Positions 1 to 9,119 of a stretch of DNA of 64,000 nt are shown here, in pieces. The stretch spans positions 310,001-374,000 of the forward strand of contig NZ_ML660166.1 in assembly GCF_007004725.1 (NCBI RefSeq). The letters run 5' to 3'. Below the pieces are notes generated by a model that was not told the origin of the DNA, searched no databases, and worked only from the letters and a program-made list of their open reading frames with translations. Position numbers and translations under genes: made by a program. Source of the DNA: Aliikangiella coralliicola. Its GTDB lineage: Bacteria > Pseudomonadota > Gammaproteobacteria > Enterobacterales > Kangiellaceae. The first letter of the stretch is position 1. Each line of letters begins with the position of its first letter.

Positions 1-1033
1 ATTCCAGACACCCAATACCGGCTGTCGTACAGCCTTCTTTGACCCAACTCTTAACATCCTCAGGTGAATAAACTTCGTGCAACTGCCACACGGGGCACAC
101 ATCAGGGTTTCCCGGATCACTCAGTCTTACCCGAGCCGGATCGGTCTGCATTCGTTTAATCTTATTTTCAATGGATTCAGGCTCTTCACGCATTTCTATA
201 ATATTTTTATAAGACTTCGACATTTTCTGTCCATCGAGTCCAGGCATTTTAGAAACGGGTGTTAATAGCGCCTGAGGTTCAGGCAATATGATTTTTCCGC
301 CACCTTCCAGGTAACCGTTAAGTCGTTCCTTATCACCCAAAGAAATACTTGAGTGTCCTTCAACAAGTGCGCGTGCTTTTGCTAGCGACTCTTCATTTCC
401 TTCCTGCACAAAATCACGTCGTAAGTTATTGTATAACTTGGCATTCTTTTTACCGAGCTTTTTTACAGCAGCTTCGGCTTTTTCTTCAAAACCGGCTTCT
501 TTACCATAAAAGTGGTTGAATCTGCGGGCGATTTCTCGCGACATTTCAACATGTGGAACCTGATCTTGGCCAACAGGCACACTGCCAGCTTTATAAAGTA
601 AAATATCAGCTGTTTGTAATAACGGGTATCCTAAAAAACCGTAGGTACTTAGATCTTTTTCGGTGAGCTTTTCTTGTTGCTCTTTGTAGGTAGGCACTCG
701 CTCAAGCCAACTTAACGGCGTTAGCATCGACAAAAGTAAGTGTAATTCCGCGTGCTCAGGCACTTTAGACTGGACAAACAGCGTCGCCGAACCTGGGTTA
801 ATTCCTGCAGCCAGCCAGTCAACAACCATATCCCAGACAGAATTTTCAATAATTTGAGGATTATCGTAATGAGTTGTCAATACATGCCAGTCAGCGACAA
901 AAAAGAAACATTCGTGCTCATGTTGTAATTTCGTCCAATTTTTAAGAACACCATGATAATGCCCCAAATGCAGACGACCTGACGCACGCATTCCCGATAA
1001 AACGCGCTGATTCTGAAGGCCCAGACCGCTCAA
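1..1033 (-). CDS. trpS: Tryptophanyl-tRNA synthetase, C-terminus beyond window
   Basis: Charges tRNA-Trp with tryptophan in the cytoplasm. The minus-strand translation carries the class I signature near the N-terminus (GRLHLGHYHG, the HIGH-type motif), followed by VADWHVLTTHY, and the KMSKS loop (GQKMSKSYKN) further on, with TDPARVRLSDPG after it. This matches the longer bacterial TrpS type. The reading frame runs off the left edge, so the C-terminus is missing. I chose TTG at 1033 because a GGGGAA Shine-Dalgarno lies about 6 bases upstream and the resulting N-terminus (QNQRVLSGMR) matches the family. The ATG 20 bases further upstream runs into a stop. The gene is divergent from the Phe attenuator and pheA fusion. 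Confidence 0.93.
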   Translation of the reverse strand, partial: MSGLGLQNQRVLSGMRASGRLHLGHYHGVLKNWTKLQHEHECFFFVADWHVLTTHYDNPQIIENSVWDMVVDWLAAGINPGSATLFVQSKVPEHAELHLLLSMLTPLSWLERVPTYKEQQEKLTEKDLSTYGFLGYPLLQTADILLYKAGSVPVGQDQVPHVEMSREIARRFNHFYGKEAGFEEKAEAAVKKLGKKNAKLYNNLRRDFVQEGNEESLAKARALVEGHSSISLGDKERLNGYLEGGGKIILPEPQALLTPVSKMPGLDGQKMSKSYKNIIEMREEPESIENKIKRMQTDPARVRLSDPGNPDVCPVWQLHEVYSPEDVKSWVKEGCTTAGIGCLE

Positions 1034-1333
1034 ACTGCTTTCCCCATTCTCTAATCTTTAAAATACGAACGCAGCATTATACCGAAGCTTACTATAAATG
1101 GTTAATACAAATTGAATTCTGGCGGTGATTAGCACAAAAATTCTTCAGGTTGTAACCAGAGTGCGGATAGACGAACAATATTCGCTTATTGATTATCTAT
1201 ATGACATCTATGAAGTCCATGACCCCTTTTAAACTTGAGCCCTGCTATCAGATGGAAAATACCAGATTTGCAAAGCTTTTAATAACCAATCGGCATTTGA
1301 CCCTTCAGGTCCATCCCAGTTATTTTTCACTTT
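1034..1333. other. Intergenic region, trpS / pheL divergent promoters
   Basis: This 300-base stretch must hold the trpS promoter (minus strand) and the promoter of the pheL-pheA transcript (plus strand). I cannot point to convincing -35/-10 pairs by eye. A long open frame starting at TTG 1189 crosses it and the leader region, but I do not believe it is a gene (see rejected items). Confidence 0.5.
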
Positions 1334-1411
1334 ATGAAGCAGGCACAACACAGCAAATATTTCTTTTTTATGTTTTTCCATTCTCATGGGGAAGTTTTCT
1401 GTTGTTCATAG
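1334..1411 (+). CDS. pheL: Phe-rich leader peptide of the pheA attenuator
   Basis: A 25-codon frame with six Phe codons, five of them in the run FFFMFF at residues 10-15. It is read in a different frame from the long overlapping open frame. It resembles the E. coli pheA and pheST leader peptides in size and Phe clustering. The stop codon (1409-1411) lies just past hairpin segment 2 and before segment 3, where an attenuator needs it. A ribosome stalled at the Phe codons (1361-1378) would cover segment 1, while a ribosome finishing at the stop would cover segment 2. The ribosome-binding site is weak, which is the main doubt. Confidence 0.75.
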   Translation: MKQAQHSKYFFFMFFHSHGEVFCCS

Positions 1412-1437
1412 GCCACTTGATTAACTAAAAACCTCCC
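1374..1437 (+). promoter_or_regulatory. Attenuator: 1:2 pause hairpin and 2:3 antiterminator
   Basis: Segment 1 (1374-1381, TTTTCCAT) pairs with 1386-1393 (ATGGGGAA) around a TCTC loop: 8 pairs including two G-U. Segment 2 (1389-1398) can instead pair with segment 3 (1428-1437) with a single mismatch, forming an antiterminator that excludes the terminator. The Phe codons overlap segment 1. The predicted behaviour is that low charged tRNA-Phe stalls the ribosome, frees segment 2 to hold segment 3, and lets transcription enter the pheA fusion. The pairing is read from the sequence; the behaviour is inferred from E. coli pheA. Confidence 0.75.
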
Positions 1438-1455
1438 TGACGGGAGGTTTTTTTT
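1427..1455 (+). terminator. Attenuator terminator hairpin (segments 3:4)
   Basis: AAAAACCTCCC (1427-1437), loop TGAC, GGGAGGTTTTT (1442-1452), continuing into eight Ts. It is a strong Rho-independent terminator 115 bases upstream of the pheA fusion start, with no complete gene before it other than the leader peptide. Confidence 0.85.
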
Positions 1456-1570
1456 AGCCCTTTTATAATGTAATCAGACAATCTATTATGAGTTTGACGC
1501 AAAACCGGGTTAACCAGGAATAGTTCGTTCAATAAGATATAAAACAGTCACAACATCTGAGGAATCCTCT

Positions 1571-3664
1571 ATGACGGAATCGAAATCGTCTCAGTCAGAA
1601 CCACCAGTCATGCCACTGAGTGATATTCGTGAAGAAATCAGTCAGCTAGACAATAGTTTGCTGACGTTATTTGCCAGAAGACGCGAACTGAGTCTGGCGG
1701 TCGCGGTGAATAAACAGTCGAGCCTTAAACCGATCCGGGATCAGCAGAGAGAACAGGAATTACTCGAATACCTGGTAGATGAAGGAAGTAAACTGGGGCT
1801 AGATTCACACTATGTGACACGACTATTCCACGCGATTATAGAAGACTCACTAGCAGTCCAACGAAAATACCTGCAATCTCAGTCTAATCCGAACACTAAA
1901 CCGCAATTAATTACCACCATCGCGATGTTAGGTGGCGAAGGTTCTTATTCTTACCTTGCAGCTGCTAAACACTTTAGTAACAGCAACAATACGTATCATG
2001 GCTGCTCGACATTTGATAAAGTTTTAAAGTCAGTTGAGCAAGGAAAAGTTGACTATGGGGTTATTCCCATCGAAAACACAACATCGGGTGGAATTACGGA
2101 AGTCTATGATTTGTTGTTAGAATCTAATCTGTCGGTCATAGGTGAAGTCAAGTATCCGATAAATCACTGCCTGGTCGCTTCTCAGCACACTCAATTAAGC
2201 GACATCACCAAAATTCACGCTCATCCAGAAGCCAATAAACAGTGCAACAAAAATCTGCCTAAAATCTCTAGTGCAGAAATAAGCTTAGTATCTAGCACAG
2301 CAGAGGCATTACAACTTGCGAAGCAAGACACGACGGGCCAGGTTGCGGCTATTGCTAGCCAAAAGTCGGCAGAACAGTACGGACTTCACGTACTTGCGAC
2401 TGATATTGCTAATCTGAAAGATAATACAACTCGATTTTTAGTCCTGGCTCGCGAAACCCAAAATGTGTCGCCGCAGGTTACCTGCAAAACCTCTATTGCT
2501 ATTTCAACCGGGCAAAAACCAGGTTCACTGGCAGAGGTTCTGCTGGTGTTTCGCGACGCCAACATACCGCTCACCAAGTTAGAATCCCGACCAATAGCAG
2601 GTAAACCCTGGGAGCAAATGTTTTACATCGACTTACAGGGGAATATTGAAGACAAAGCAGTTGAACAGGCGATTCAGGATACTTCTCGGCTCTGTCGATT
2701 CTTGAAGGTGCTAGGCAGTTATGCCACCGAAGATGTTAATGCCACCAAGGTATCTCCCGAAGCCTTGAGTCGAACCAAGGTGAACGCATTGCAAGCACAA
2801 GATAATTTAAATCAACAGATTACTGAGGAAAAGAATCAGACCGAAGTAACAGCTGAAAACATGGGCGCTGCTCGCAAAAGCTACCACCTGGCCAGTCGAG
2901 ATCATAAGTCAGAAGATACCATCATTGAGGTCAAGGGCGTCAAAATCGGCGGTGATGAATTTACCGTTATTGGCGGCCCCTGCTCAGTAGAGTCTCCCGA
3001 GCAAATAAGCGCATGCGCGAAGCTTGCCAACGAAACCGGAGTCTCCATTTTACGGGGTGGTTGCTTCAAACCACGTACTTCACCTTATAGCTTTCAGGGA
3101 CTTGGTTTTGAAGGATTAGAATTACTGCAACAAGCAGGCAGCCAATTCAATCTGCCTGTTATTACTGAAGTAATGGACACTGAAGATGTTCGCAAAGTCG
3201 TCGAGCGAGCTGATATGCTCCAGATCGGTGCGCGCAATATGCAAAACTTTGCCTTGCTTAAAGCTGTCGGGCAAGTTAATCGTCCAGTCATGCTTAAACG
3301 CGGCTTAATGGCTTCAATTGAAGAATTATTAAACGCCGCTGAATATATTCTTGCTCAAGGGAATATGCAGGTATTTCTCTGCGAACGAGGTATAAGAACC
3401 TTTGAAACGGCGACCCGTAACACCCTCGACTTAAGTGCAGTACCATTGCTGAAGCAAAAAACACATTTGCCGATTATCGTTGACCCTTCTCATGCCGTTG
3501 GTAAACGAGAATTAGTCTTGCCGATGGCAAAAGCAGCAAAGGCCGTTGGCGCACACGGGGTAATGGTTGAGTTTCATCCAGACCCCGATAACGCGCTTAG
3601 CGATGGGCCTCAGGCCCTGCCACCAACGCAATTTGCGCAATTGATGCACGAACTGCATTCTTAG
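1571..3664 (+). CDS. pheA: Fused chorismate mutase / prephenate dehydratase / DAHP synthase
   Basis: 697 residues with three catalytic modules. Residues 15-100 are an AroQ chorismate mutase. All active-site positions of the E. coli P-protein are present at a constant +9 offset (R20, R37, K48, D57, E61, Q97). Residues 115-295 are prephenate dehydratase (IPIENTTSG near 165, TRF at 287-289). Residues 305-385 are an ACT domain with GSL 318-320 and ESRP 338-341, the Phe-binding motifs. After a linker, 451-697 is a type I-beta DAHP synthase whose metal ligands C471, H641, E667 and D678 have the same spacing as in Thermotoga. It would make DAHP, prephenate and phenylpyruvate, probably with Phe feedback through ACT. 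GAGGA lies 7 bases before the ATG. It is controlled by the upstream attenuator. Confidence 0.95.
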   Translation: MTESKSSQSEPPVMPLSDIREEISQLDNSLLTLFARRRELSLAVAVNKQSSLKPIRDQQREQELLEYLVDEGSKLGLDSHYVTRLFHAIIEDSLAVQRKYLQSQSNPNTKPQLITTIAMLGGEGSYSYLAAAKHFSNSNNTYHGCSTFDKVLKSVEQGKVDYGVIPIENTTSGGITEVYDLLLESNLSVIGEVKYPINHCLVASQHTQLSDITKIHAHPEANKQCNKNLPKISSAEISLVSSTAEALQLAKQDTTGQVAAIASQKSAEQYGLHVLATDIANLKDNTTRFLVLARETQNVSPQVTCKTSIAISTGQKPGSLAEVLLVFRDANIPLTKLESRPIAGKPWEQMFYIDLQGNIEDKAVEQAIQDTSRLCRFLKVLGSYATEDVNATKVSPEALSRTKVNALQAQDNLNQQITEEKNQTEVTAENMGAARKSYHLASRDHKSEDTIIEVKGVKIGGDEFTVIGGPCSVESPEQISACAKLANETGVSILRGGCFKPRTSPYSFQGLGFEGLELLQQAGSQFNLPVITEVMDTEDVRKVVERADMLQIGARNMQNFALLKAVGQVNRPVMLKRGLMASIEELLNAAEYILAQGNMQVFLCERGIRTFETATRNTLDLSAVPLLKQKTHLPIIVDPSHAVGKRELVLPMAKAAKAVGAHGVMVEFHPDPDNALSDGPQALPPTQFAQLMHELHS

Positions 3665-3676
3665 TTTTTAGATCGG

Positions 3677-3710
3677 GGATACAGCGGCCTATCTGGTTCG
3701 CTGTATCCTT
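3677..3710 (+). terminator. Hairpin after the pheA fusion
   Basis: Perfect 10-base inverted repeat, GGATACAGCG (3677-3686) and CGCTGTATCC (3699-3708), loop 12. It sits 12 bases after the stop codon. The T-tract is poor, so termination efficiency is uncertain. Confidence 0.5.
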
Positions 3711-3889
3711 AAGCATCATCAGTATAAGTTCCTACTTACTTATAGCTGAATCACTATAAATCGCGATAAAAATAACAATTTCGCACCAAATCGATCTATA
3801 CCAATCGGGTTTGCCTTCTGCTAGACTCCCCAGCCTTAAGCAAATCCTTTGTTAACCGCAATTAAGCGAATAAAAACCGACTTTCAAAC

Positions 3890-4396
3890 ATGAGTAAAAA
3901 ACAACCCGCATCAGCAACTAAAAACTTGCTTCAAGTCTCATTGGCCCCTTTCTGGAAAAGACTTGCGGCCTGGATTTACGACCTGCTTGGCGGCCTGGCA
4001 GTTTTTATTCTCGCGTTGTCTGTTGGACTGTTGATTGCCTACCTGGTGACTTTACCATGGGCAGAAAATGGCGCTGCAGTCTCCAGTGCTTTAAGCAATA
4101 ATCCACTTTGGTTAATCTACATTCTCGCATGTGTTCAATATTATTATGTTTGGTGTTGGGTTAAGGGCGGACAGACTGTCGGCATGCGAGCCTGGAATTT
4201 AAAAATTTGTCGACCAAATGGCGAGCATTTAAGTTGGAAAGAAGCCTATATTCGCTCAATCGCATCAATTGGTGGACTAGGTACTTTATGGTGTTTGATC
4301 GACAAGGAGAAACGCGGTTTACAGGACTTAAGCTGCGACAGCCGAGTCATAGTGCTGCCCAAAGGTTATGGGAAAGAACAAAAACCTTTGATATAA
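3890..4396 (+). CDS. RDD family inner-membrane protein
   Basis: 168 residues. The opening WKRLAAWIYDLLGG is the R..D..D-type first helix that defines RDD proteins. Two hydrophobic segments follow (about 30-55 and 80-100), then the typical GQTVGMRAWNLKI linker and a final amphipathic stretch with LIDKEKRGLQDLSCDSRVI. RDD proteins are small integral membrane proteins, some linked to ion transport, and mostly without defined substrates. It stands alone between the pheA fusion and an HD-GYP gene, so context gives no further hint. Confidence 0.85.
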   Translation: MSKKQPASATKNLLQVSLAPFWKRLAAWIYDLLGGLAVFILALSVGLLIAYLVTLPWAENGAAVSSALSNNPLWLIYILACVQYYYVWCWVKGGQTVGMRAWNLKICRPNGEHLSWKEAYIRSIASIGGLGTLWCLIDKEKRGLQDLSCDSRVIVLPKGYGKEQKPLI

Positions 4397-4722
4397 AATA
4401 TTAGCGCCCCACCAACCATCTGTTCCAAATCTTAATCGCCTCGCTAATCATCTGAAACGAGTAGTACGATGCCGCAATCCACATTGTTGCGCATCACGAC
4501 TTACCAATCACATCGAAAACTCATTCAACAGAATGCAATGCACAGTTTGATACATTTTATTAGCAATTAAGGTTTTCATCTGTAAAAAATAGAGGTATCT
4601 TAAATCTCGTGGCATTTTCAAATTCATGAGTTGTTCCCAATCATGAAATCTTTAAATGGTATTTAATTCGTTTGATTCTCTCAATCGAGCAGCTTAAACA
4701 CCGCTTCAGATAGTAGTTTTAA
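4397..4722. other. Intergenic region, no gene seen
   Basis: 326 bases between the RDD gene and the HD-GYP gene. I see no RNA gene, repeat or clear terminator. A 27-codon minus-strand frame (about 4402-4485) looks vaguely membrane-like but is too short to call. The promoter of the HD-GYP gene is presumably in the AT-rich right half. Confidence 0.5.
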
Positions 4723-5961
4723 ATGGCCGGACAGTATAAATATTTAAAAAAGATTAAAGTAAAAACTCAAAACTTGCATCTAGGCATGTACATTAGTGAA
4801 TTAGATAAAGCGTGGAGCGAATCCGCATTTTTATTTCAAGGCTTTCCAATTGAAACAGAGGAAGACCTTCAGGCAGTAAGAAATGAATGTGAATGGGTTT
4901 ACGTCGATTTTCCTACTCGTGAGGATTACCATGTTTACTTAATGACCATCAGCAATGCCAAAATCAAATCTAATCATGTCCCACTCCGTCCGAAAAATGA
5001 ACTAAGCTACGAGCTGCCAAAAGCAAATAACCACTATAAAAATTCGACCACAATGGTAAAAACCATCATGCATGACATTATGCATGATGAAGATTTCGAA
5101 TTAGCACCAGTGAAGCAAGCAGTTGAAGATTGTATCGATAGTATATTAAGTAATCAGGACGCCTTGCTATTGCTCAGCAACATTAAAAATGCCGACGAAT
5201 ATACTGCAGAACATTGTTTACGGGTGGCAATCATGGCTATCGCTTTTGGGAAATATTTAGGTTTGTCACAAGACGAACTAGGCTATATCGGCGTTGGCGC
5301 TATGCTCCATGACGTCGGTAAAATGCGTATTCCAAACGAAATACTGAACAAACCAGGAAAGCTGACCCGCGAAGAATATCGAATCATGCAGAAGCATTCT
5401 GAGGAAGGCTATAAAATATTACAGCAAAAGCCTCTGCTGTCTAAAATTGCCATTGATATCGCCTATTCACACCACGAAAGAATCGATGGAAAGGGCTATC
5501 CCCGTAAACTTGACTCATCCCAAATTTCCTATTTTACAAAAATTGTATCTATCATTGATACCTATGATGCGATCACAAGTGAGCGGGTTTACTCAGCTGC
5601 AAAAGCGCCGGCGGTCGCATTTAAAATATTACAGGAAAATACCTCAGCCCAGTTCGATGAAGAATTAACTTACAAGTTTGTAGAGTGGATGGGAATTTAT
5701 CCCGTGGGCTCATTAGTTGAAATGCGAACGGGAGAAGTAGGCATTGTGACTAAAGTGTACCCGGAGCAAAAACTCAAACCGCGTGTACTATTAGTCACTG
5801 ATGAAGAAAAATGCTCTGGTTATGAGAAAGTTGTTAATCTTAGCAAGATGGCGGTCCATTCTAATGGAGAACTTTACCAGATAAAAAAAGTACATCCTAA
5901 TGGCGCATTCGGCATACAATTAGATAAATATGTTAAAGAAGGCTTAGTTCTACAGCACTAA
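4723..5961 (+). CDS. DUF3391 / HD-GYP cyclic-di-GMP phosphodiesterase
   Basis: 412 residues. The N-terminal ~65 residues (VKTQNLHLGMYISELDKAW) are the DUF3391 domain that commonly precedes HD-GYP. The HD-GYP domain spans about 140-320. Metal-site elements are all present: the EH at 163-164, HDVGK at 196-200, HH at 250-251, and the GYP signature HHERIDGKGYP at 250-260, then DTYDAITSERVY near 279-290. HD-GYP enzymes hydrolyse cyclic-di-GMP, lowering biofilm and raising motility signals. The C-terminal ~90 residues include a small beta-rich segment (PVGSLVEMRTGEVGIVTKV), usual for this subfamily. Monocistronic. Confidence 0.92.
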   Translation: MAGQYKYLKKIKVKTQNLHLGMYISELDKAWSESAFLFQGFPIETEEDLQAVRNECEWVYVDFPTREDYHVYLMTISNAKIKSNHVPLRPKNELSYELPKANNHYKNSTTMVKTIMHDIMHDEDFELAPVKQAVEDCIDSILSNQDALLLLSNIKNADEYTAEHCLRVAIMAIAFGKYLGLSQDELGYIGVGAMLHDVGKMRIPNEILNKPGKLTREEYRIMQKHSEEGYKILQQKPLLSKIAIDIAYSHHERIDGKGYPRKLDSSQISYFTKIVSIIDTYDAITSERVYSAAKAPAVAFKILQENTSAQFDEELTYKFVEWMGIYPVGSLVEMRTGEVGIVTKVYPEQKLKPRVLLVTDEEKCSGYEKVVNLSKMAVHSNGELYQIKKVHPNGAFGIQLDKYVKEGLVLQH

Positions 5962-6174
5962 CATTTCGACATCAATAGCGTTGCATGTTGAAAAGAATGT
6001 CTAAATACTGACTTCTTGACTCTTAATTTCTTAGTGCTTAAAACGACGCATTGAGATAAGCACAAAACTTAATAGTTCGAATATCAACCGTGATAGAAAA
6101 TTTACAAAGATAATTAAATTAAACAATATTCAGCTTTCAATAGTTCGCTGACTTTATGCAGGAAATCATTTGAT

Positions 6175-7509
6175 ATGAAAAAAATAAACGCTTTTTCCAC
6201 AGGGCTTAAACCAGTGTTAATGGTGCTCTTTTTTAGTTACTTTCAAAACGCAGTTGCTTCTTCAATTTCTCTTGAAAATGTAACCAAAGACGTTACCTTT
6301 CTAGCCGATGATAAATTAGGCGGTAGAGCAACTGATACTGCTGGAATTGAGCTAGCTGCAGATTACATTTCACAAAGATTCAATCAAATAGGATTGCAAT
6401 CTCTATCAGGCGATAAAAACTTCAAGCAAACTTTCAACTTATTTCTGATCAAACCAGACGATTCGAAAATATCACTGAATGGCTCGTCTATCGCTAATGA
6501 CAAGGCGATGATATTAACCAGTCATGAATCCCTTAAATGGTCAGAAAAAAGTAATGTTAAAACATTCGTTATTTCCGCTGAAGATAATTTTAGAAAGCGA
6601 ATTTTTGAAATCAACCAACAAAAAGACAATGTATTGGTTCTCGTTGACGAGTCTCACGCAGAAATTTTTAACCGTTTTCGTAATCACTTTGGCAATGGAT
6701 TGAACAAATTTAAAATTAACCAGGGTCCGTCAGCTGTCGCAATACTAACCAAGCTTTCTAAACTCGACAGTTTCTCTATTTCGGCAAAATCAAATATCAG
6801 TACACGCTCTTTAAGTAATGTTGTTGGGATACTTCCAGGTAAGAAAAATAAAGAAGAAATGATTTTATTTTCTGCACACTATGATCATCTCGGAACGGTA
6901 GAAGATCAAAAAGGTGATAACATTTATAATGGCGCTGACGATGATGCCTCAGGTACCGCTGCCGTTATTAACTTGGCGGAATATTTTACTAAACAAAAGA
7001 ATAATCAAAGAACTCTCATGTTTGTTGCTTTTACTGCGGAAGAAATTGGCGGTTTTGGCTCAAAATATTTTTCACAGCAGCTCAATGCAGACAAAGTACT
7101 CGCTATGATTAATATTGAAATGATCGGTAAGCCTTCCAAATTCGGCGCCGGAGAATTTTGGATGACAGGATACGAACGCTCAAACCTCGCTGAGATACTG
7201 GATAAAAACCTGAAACGAATTAACAAAAAAGTTTATCCAGATCCCTACCCCCAGCAACAACTTTTTTATCGCTCAGATAACGCGACTTTAGCAAGGCTAG
7301 GCGTTCCCGCCCATAGTTTTTCTAGCTCACAAATAGACAAAGATCATTATTACCATAAAGTTACTGATGAAGTAAAAACGTTGGATTTAAAATCAATGCA
7401 TGCAATTATAGAATCGCTAGCAAACGGCGTAGAGAGCTTAGTGGATGGTACCGATACACCAACTAGAGTGGATACTAGCCAGGTTAATAAACAAGGCAGT
7501 TTCTTTTAA
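6175..7509 (+). CDS. Secreted M28-family zinc aminopeptidase-like protein
   Basis: 444 residues with an N-terminal signal peptide (hydrophobic 12-24, cut near VASS). The M28 core starts near 210. Metal and catalytic positions visible are AHYDH (H235), NGADDDASG (D255), TAEE (E289/E290), NIEMIG (E315) and the H-rich DKDHYYHKVTDEV (H391/H394). Family members are exported metallopeptidases that remove N-terminal residues from peptides. The fourth ligand, normally Asp in NxDMIG, is Glu here, a variant seen in some M28 proteins. An AGGA site precedes the ATG. It stands alone and probably serves peptide nutrition. Confidence 0.88.
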   Translation: MKKINAFSTGLKPVLMVLFFSYFQNAVASSISLENVTKDVTFLADDKLGGRATDTAGIELAADYISQRFNQIGLQSLSGDKNFKQTFNLFLIKPDDSKISLNGSSIANDKAMILTSHESLKWSEKSNVKTFVISAEDNFRKRIFEINQQKDNVLVLVDESHAEIFNRFRNHFGNGLNKFKINQGPSAVAILTKLSKLDSFSISAKSNISTRSLSNVVGILPGKKNKEEMILFSAHYDHLGTVEDQKGDNIYNGADDDASGTAAVINLAEYFTKQKNNQRTLMFVAFTAEEIGGFGSKYFSQQLNADKVLAMINIEMIGKPSKFGAGEFWMTGYERSNLAEILDKNLKRINKKVYPDPYPQQQLFYRSDNATLARLGVPAHSFSSSQIDKDHYYHKVTDEVKTLDLKSMHAIIESLANGVESLVDGTDTPTRVDTSQVNKQGSFF

Positions 7510-7620
7510 TTGGTTATTGATAAATTAATGAAATAGCGCGCATATACTATTTCTGAAATAATTTAATATAGATTAAATTAATTTAGTTTCGCCAAGCAAA
7601 CAACCAGGTAAATTCTAATA

Positions 7621-8967
7621 ATGGAAATTTCAGAAGAACTGCTTGCAGTACTGTCTTGCCCTCAGTCGGCATTGCCTTTGACGCTTAAAGATAAGCAACT
7701 GGTAACAGTCGATGAGCAAATTCACTATCCAATTATTAATCAAATTCCCTGGTTGTTGCGTAATCCACTTCATTCGATGGTTGACTGGAGTGTTAAGTTG
7801 AACCATTTCAATCAAGTGCTCTCTGATGAAATAAGACAACTCAACAATGAAATAAAAAAAGCGCCGAAGCCAACGCTAGCAAGATTGCAGCTTTTATTAA
7901 AAGGAAAACAAGCGTTCCAACAATCTGTTTCCCATTTAGTTTCGCCAATATTAAAAGCCAAAGTATCGAGTAAGCCGGTATACGATGCACTAAGTGATAG
8001 AGCACCACACACCCAAAACCTGTTAAGCTATGAGTCCAATCTTTATCGTGATTGGGTTTGGGGAGAAGAGGAAAACCAGATAACTGCAGATATTCTTTTA
8101 GAACACACAAAAGATATTTCGACGGATAGTCTTCTTGTTCTCGGTGCAGGCTCCTGCAGACTAGCCTATGATCTCCACCAGGCCATTGCGCCAAAAATGA
8201 CAGTGGCCAATGATATTAATCCGTTACTTTTATTTGCTGCACATCAACTTTTTTCCGGTCGTTCTCTTCCAATTTATGAATTTCCCGTTCATCCTCGAAA
8301 TGCACAATCGGTTGCTATCGAACATAAAATATCACCGCTAAAATCCTGGCCTGATAATTTTTATATGCTATTTAGCGATGCAGCGACACCTGCACTAAAA
8401 AAATCTGCTTTTGAGCTTGTAGTCACTCCATGGTTAATTGATATACAGCCTTTCGAACTTGTCACTTTTATGCGTGCAATTAACCATTACTTGCCAATTG
8501 GTGCACACTGGTTAAACTTTGGTAGCTTGGTCTTTAATCAAAAACGCGATAGTTTTTGTTACGCTATTGATGAAGTCAAGGAAATGGCTGCTCAAGCCGG
8601 CTTTGAGATCGCGGACATAACCGAGCATGAAATTCCCTATTTAAAATCTCCTTACTCTGCCGGCTATCGAGTAGAACGAGTCTGGTGTTGGAGAGCAGTT
8701 AAAACACAAGAAGTTAAGGCACAAACAAACCTGCAGAATTTACCCGACTGGATTGTTGATATCTCTAAAACAATCCCGTTAACCCGTGAGATTAAATCTT
8801 TCTCGTTTAACCATTCGCTGTATGCTGAACTAACCGCGTTAATCGACGGTAAAAAATCTATCCATCAAATTGCGAAAAAAGTCGCGCGAGAAAAATCAAT
8901 GGATGAAAACGAAGCTATTTCAATGGTAAAAAATTTCTACTTGAAAATTGTTCAGCAATCACTCTAG
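7621..8967 (+). CDS. Trm112-like / N2227-type methyltransferase / PqqD-like fusion
   Basis: 448 residues in three parts. Residues 1-48 resemble a Trm112/YcaR-like domain (LLAVLSCPQSALPL...YPIINQIPWLL) with only one of the usual cysteines. Residues 140-360 are a SAM methyltransferase: motif I LVLGAGSCRLAYDL at 172-185, NDIN at 197-200, then VVTPWLIDI at 267-275 and WLNFGSLVF near 297-305. These last motifs match the carnosine N-methyltransferase (N2227) pattern. Residues 395-448 resemble a PqqD fold (LTALIDGKKSIHQIAKKV). The substrate is unknown; the PqqD-like tail hints at peptide binding. No precursor gene is next to it. Confidence 0.7.
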   Translation: MEISEELLAVLSCPQSALPLTLKDKQLVTVDEQIHYPIINQIPWLLRNPLHSMVDWSVKLNHFNQVLSDEIRQLNNEIKKAPKPTLARLQLLLKGKQAFQQSVSHLVSPILKAKVSSKPVYDALSDRAPHTQNLLSYESNLYRDWVWGEEENQITADILLEHTKDISTDSLLVLGAGSCRLAYDLHQAIAPKMTVANDINPLLLFAAHQLFSGRSLPIYEFPVHPRNAQSVAIEHKISPLKSWPDNFYMLFSDAATPALKKSAFELVVTPWLIDIQPFELVTFMRAINHYLPIGAHWLNFGSLVFNQKRDSFCYAIDEVKEMAAQAGFEIADITEHEIPYLKSPYSAGYRVERVWCWRAVKTQEVKAQTNLQNLPDWIVDISKTIPLTREIKSFSFNHSLYAELTALIDGKKSIHQIAKKVAREKSMDENEAISMVKNFYLKIVQQSL

Positions 8968-9119
8968 GCCGCTTTATTTATCGCGTAGCGAATGAAGAAA
9001 TTTCGCACCCAAAAATCTCAAAAGGAAATATTTTAAAGAGGCATAATTCCATGCCTCAAAACTACCTTTTCCTCAGACATAGTCTACTATTAATCTAAAG
9101 AATCTAAATTAATTGAGTT

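Noticed and set aside
1189-1428. 79-codon open frame across the pheA leader region with a Phe-rich C-terminus
   Set aside because: It starts at TTG without a ribosome-binding site, its stop abuts the attenuator terminator, and its Phe richness comes from the same T-rich stretch as the true leader in the other frame. It fits no family.
4402-4485. Minus-strand frame of 27 codons resembling a membrane-protein C-terminus
   Set aside because: Too short, no ribosome-binding site, and the frame is closed upstream; could be a decayed gene end but I cannot support it.
7841-8194. 117-codon minus-strand open frame inside the methyltransferase fusion
   Set aside because: Shadow of a well supported gene; no recognisable domain or ribosome-binding site.
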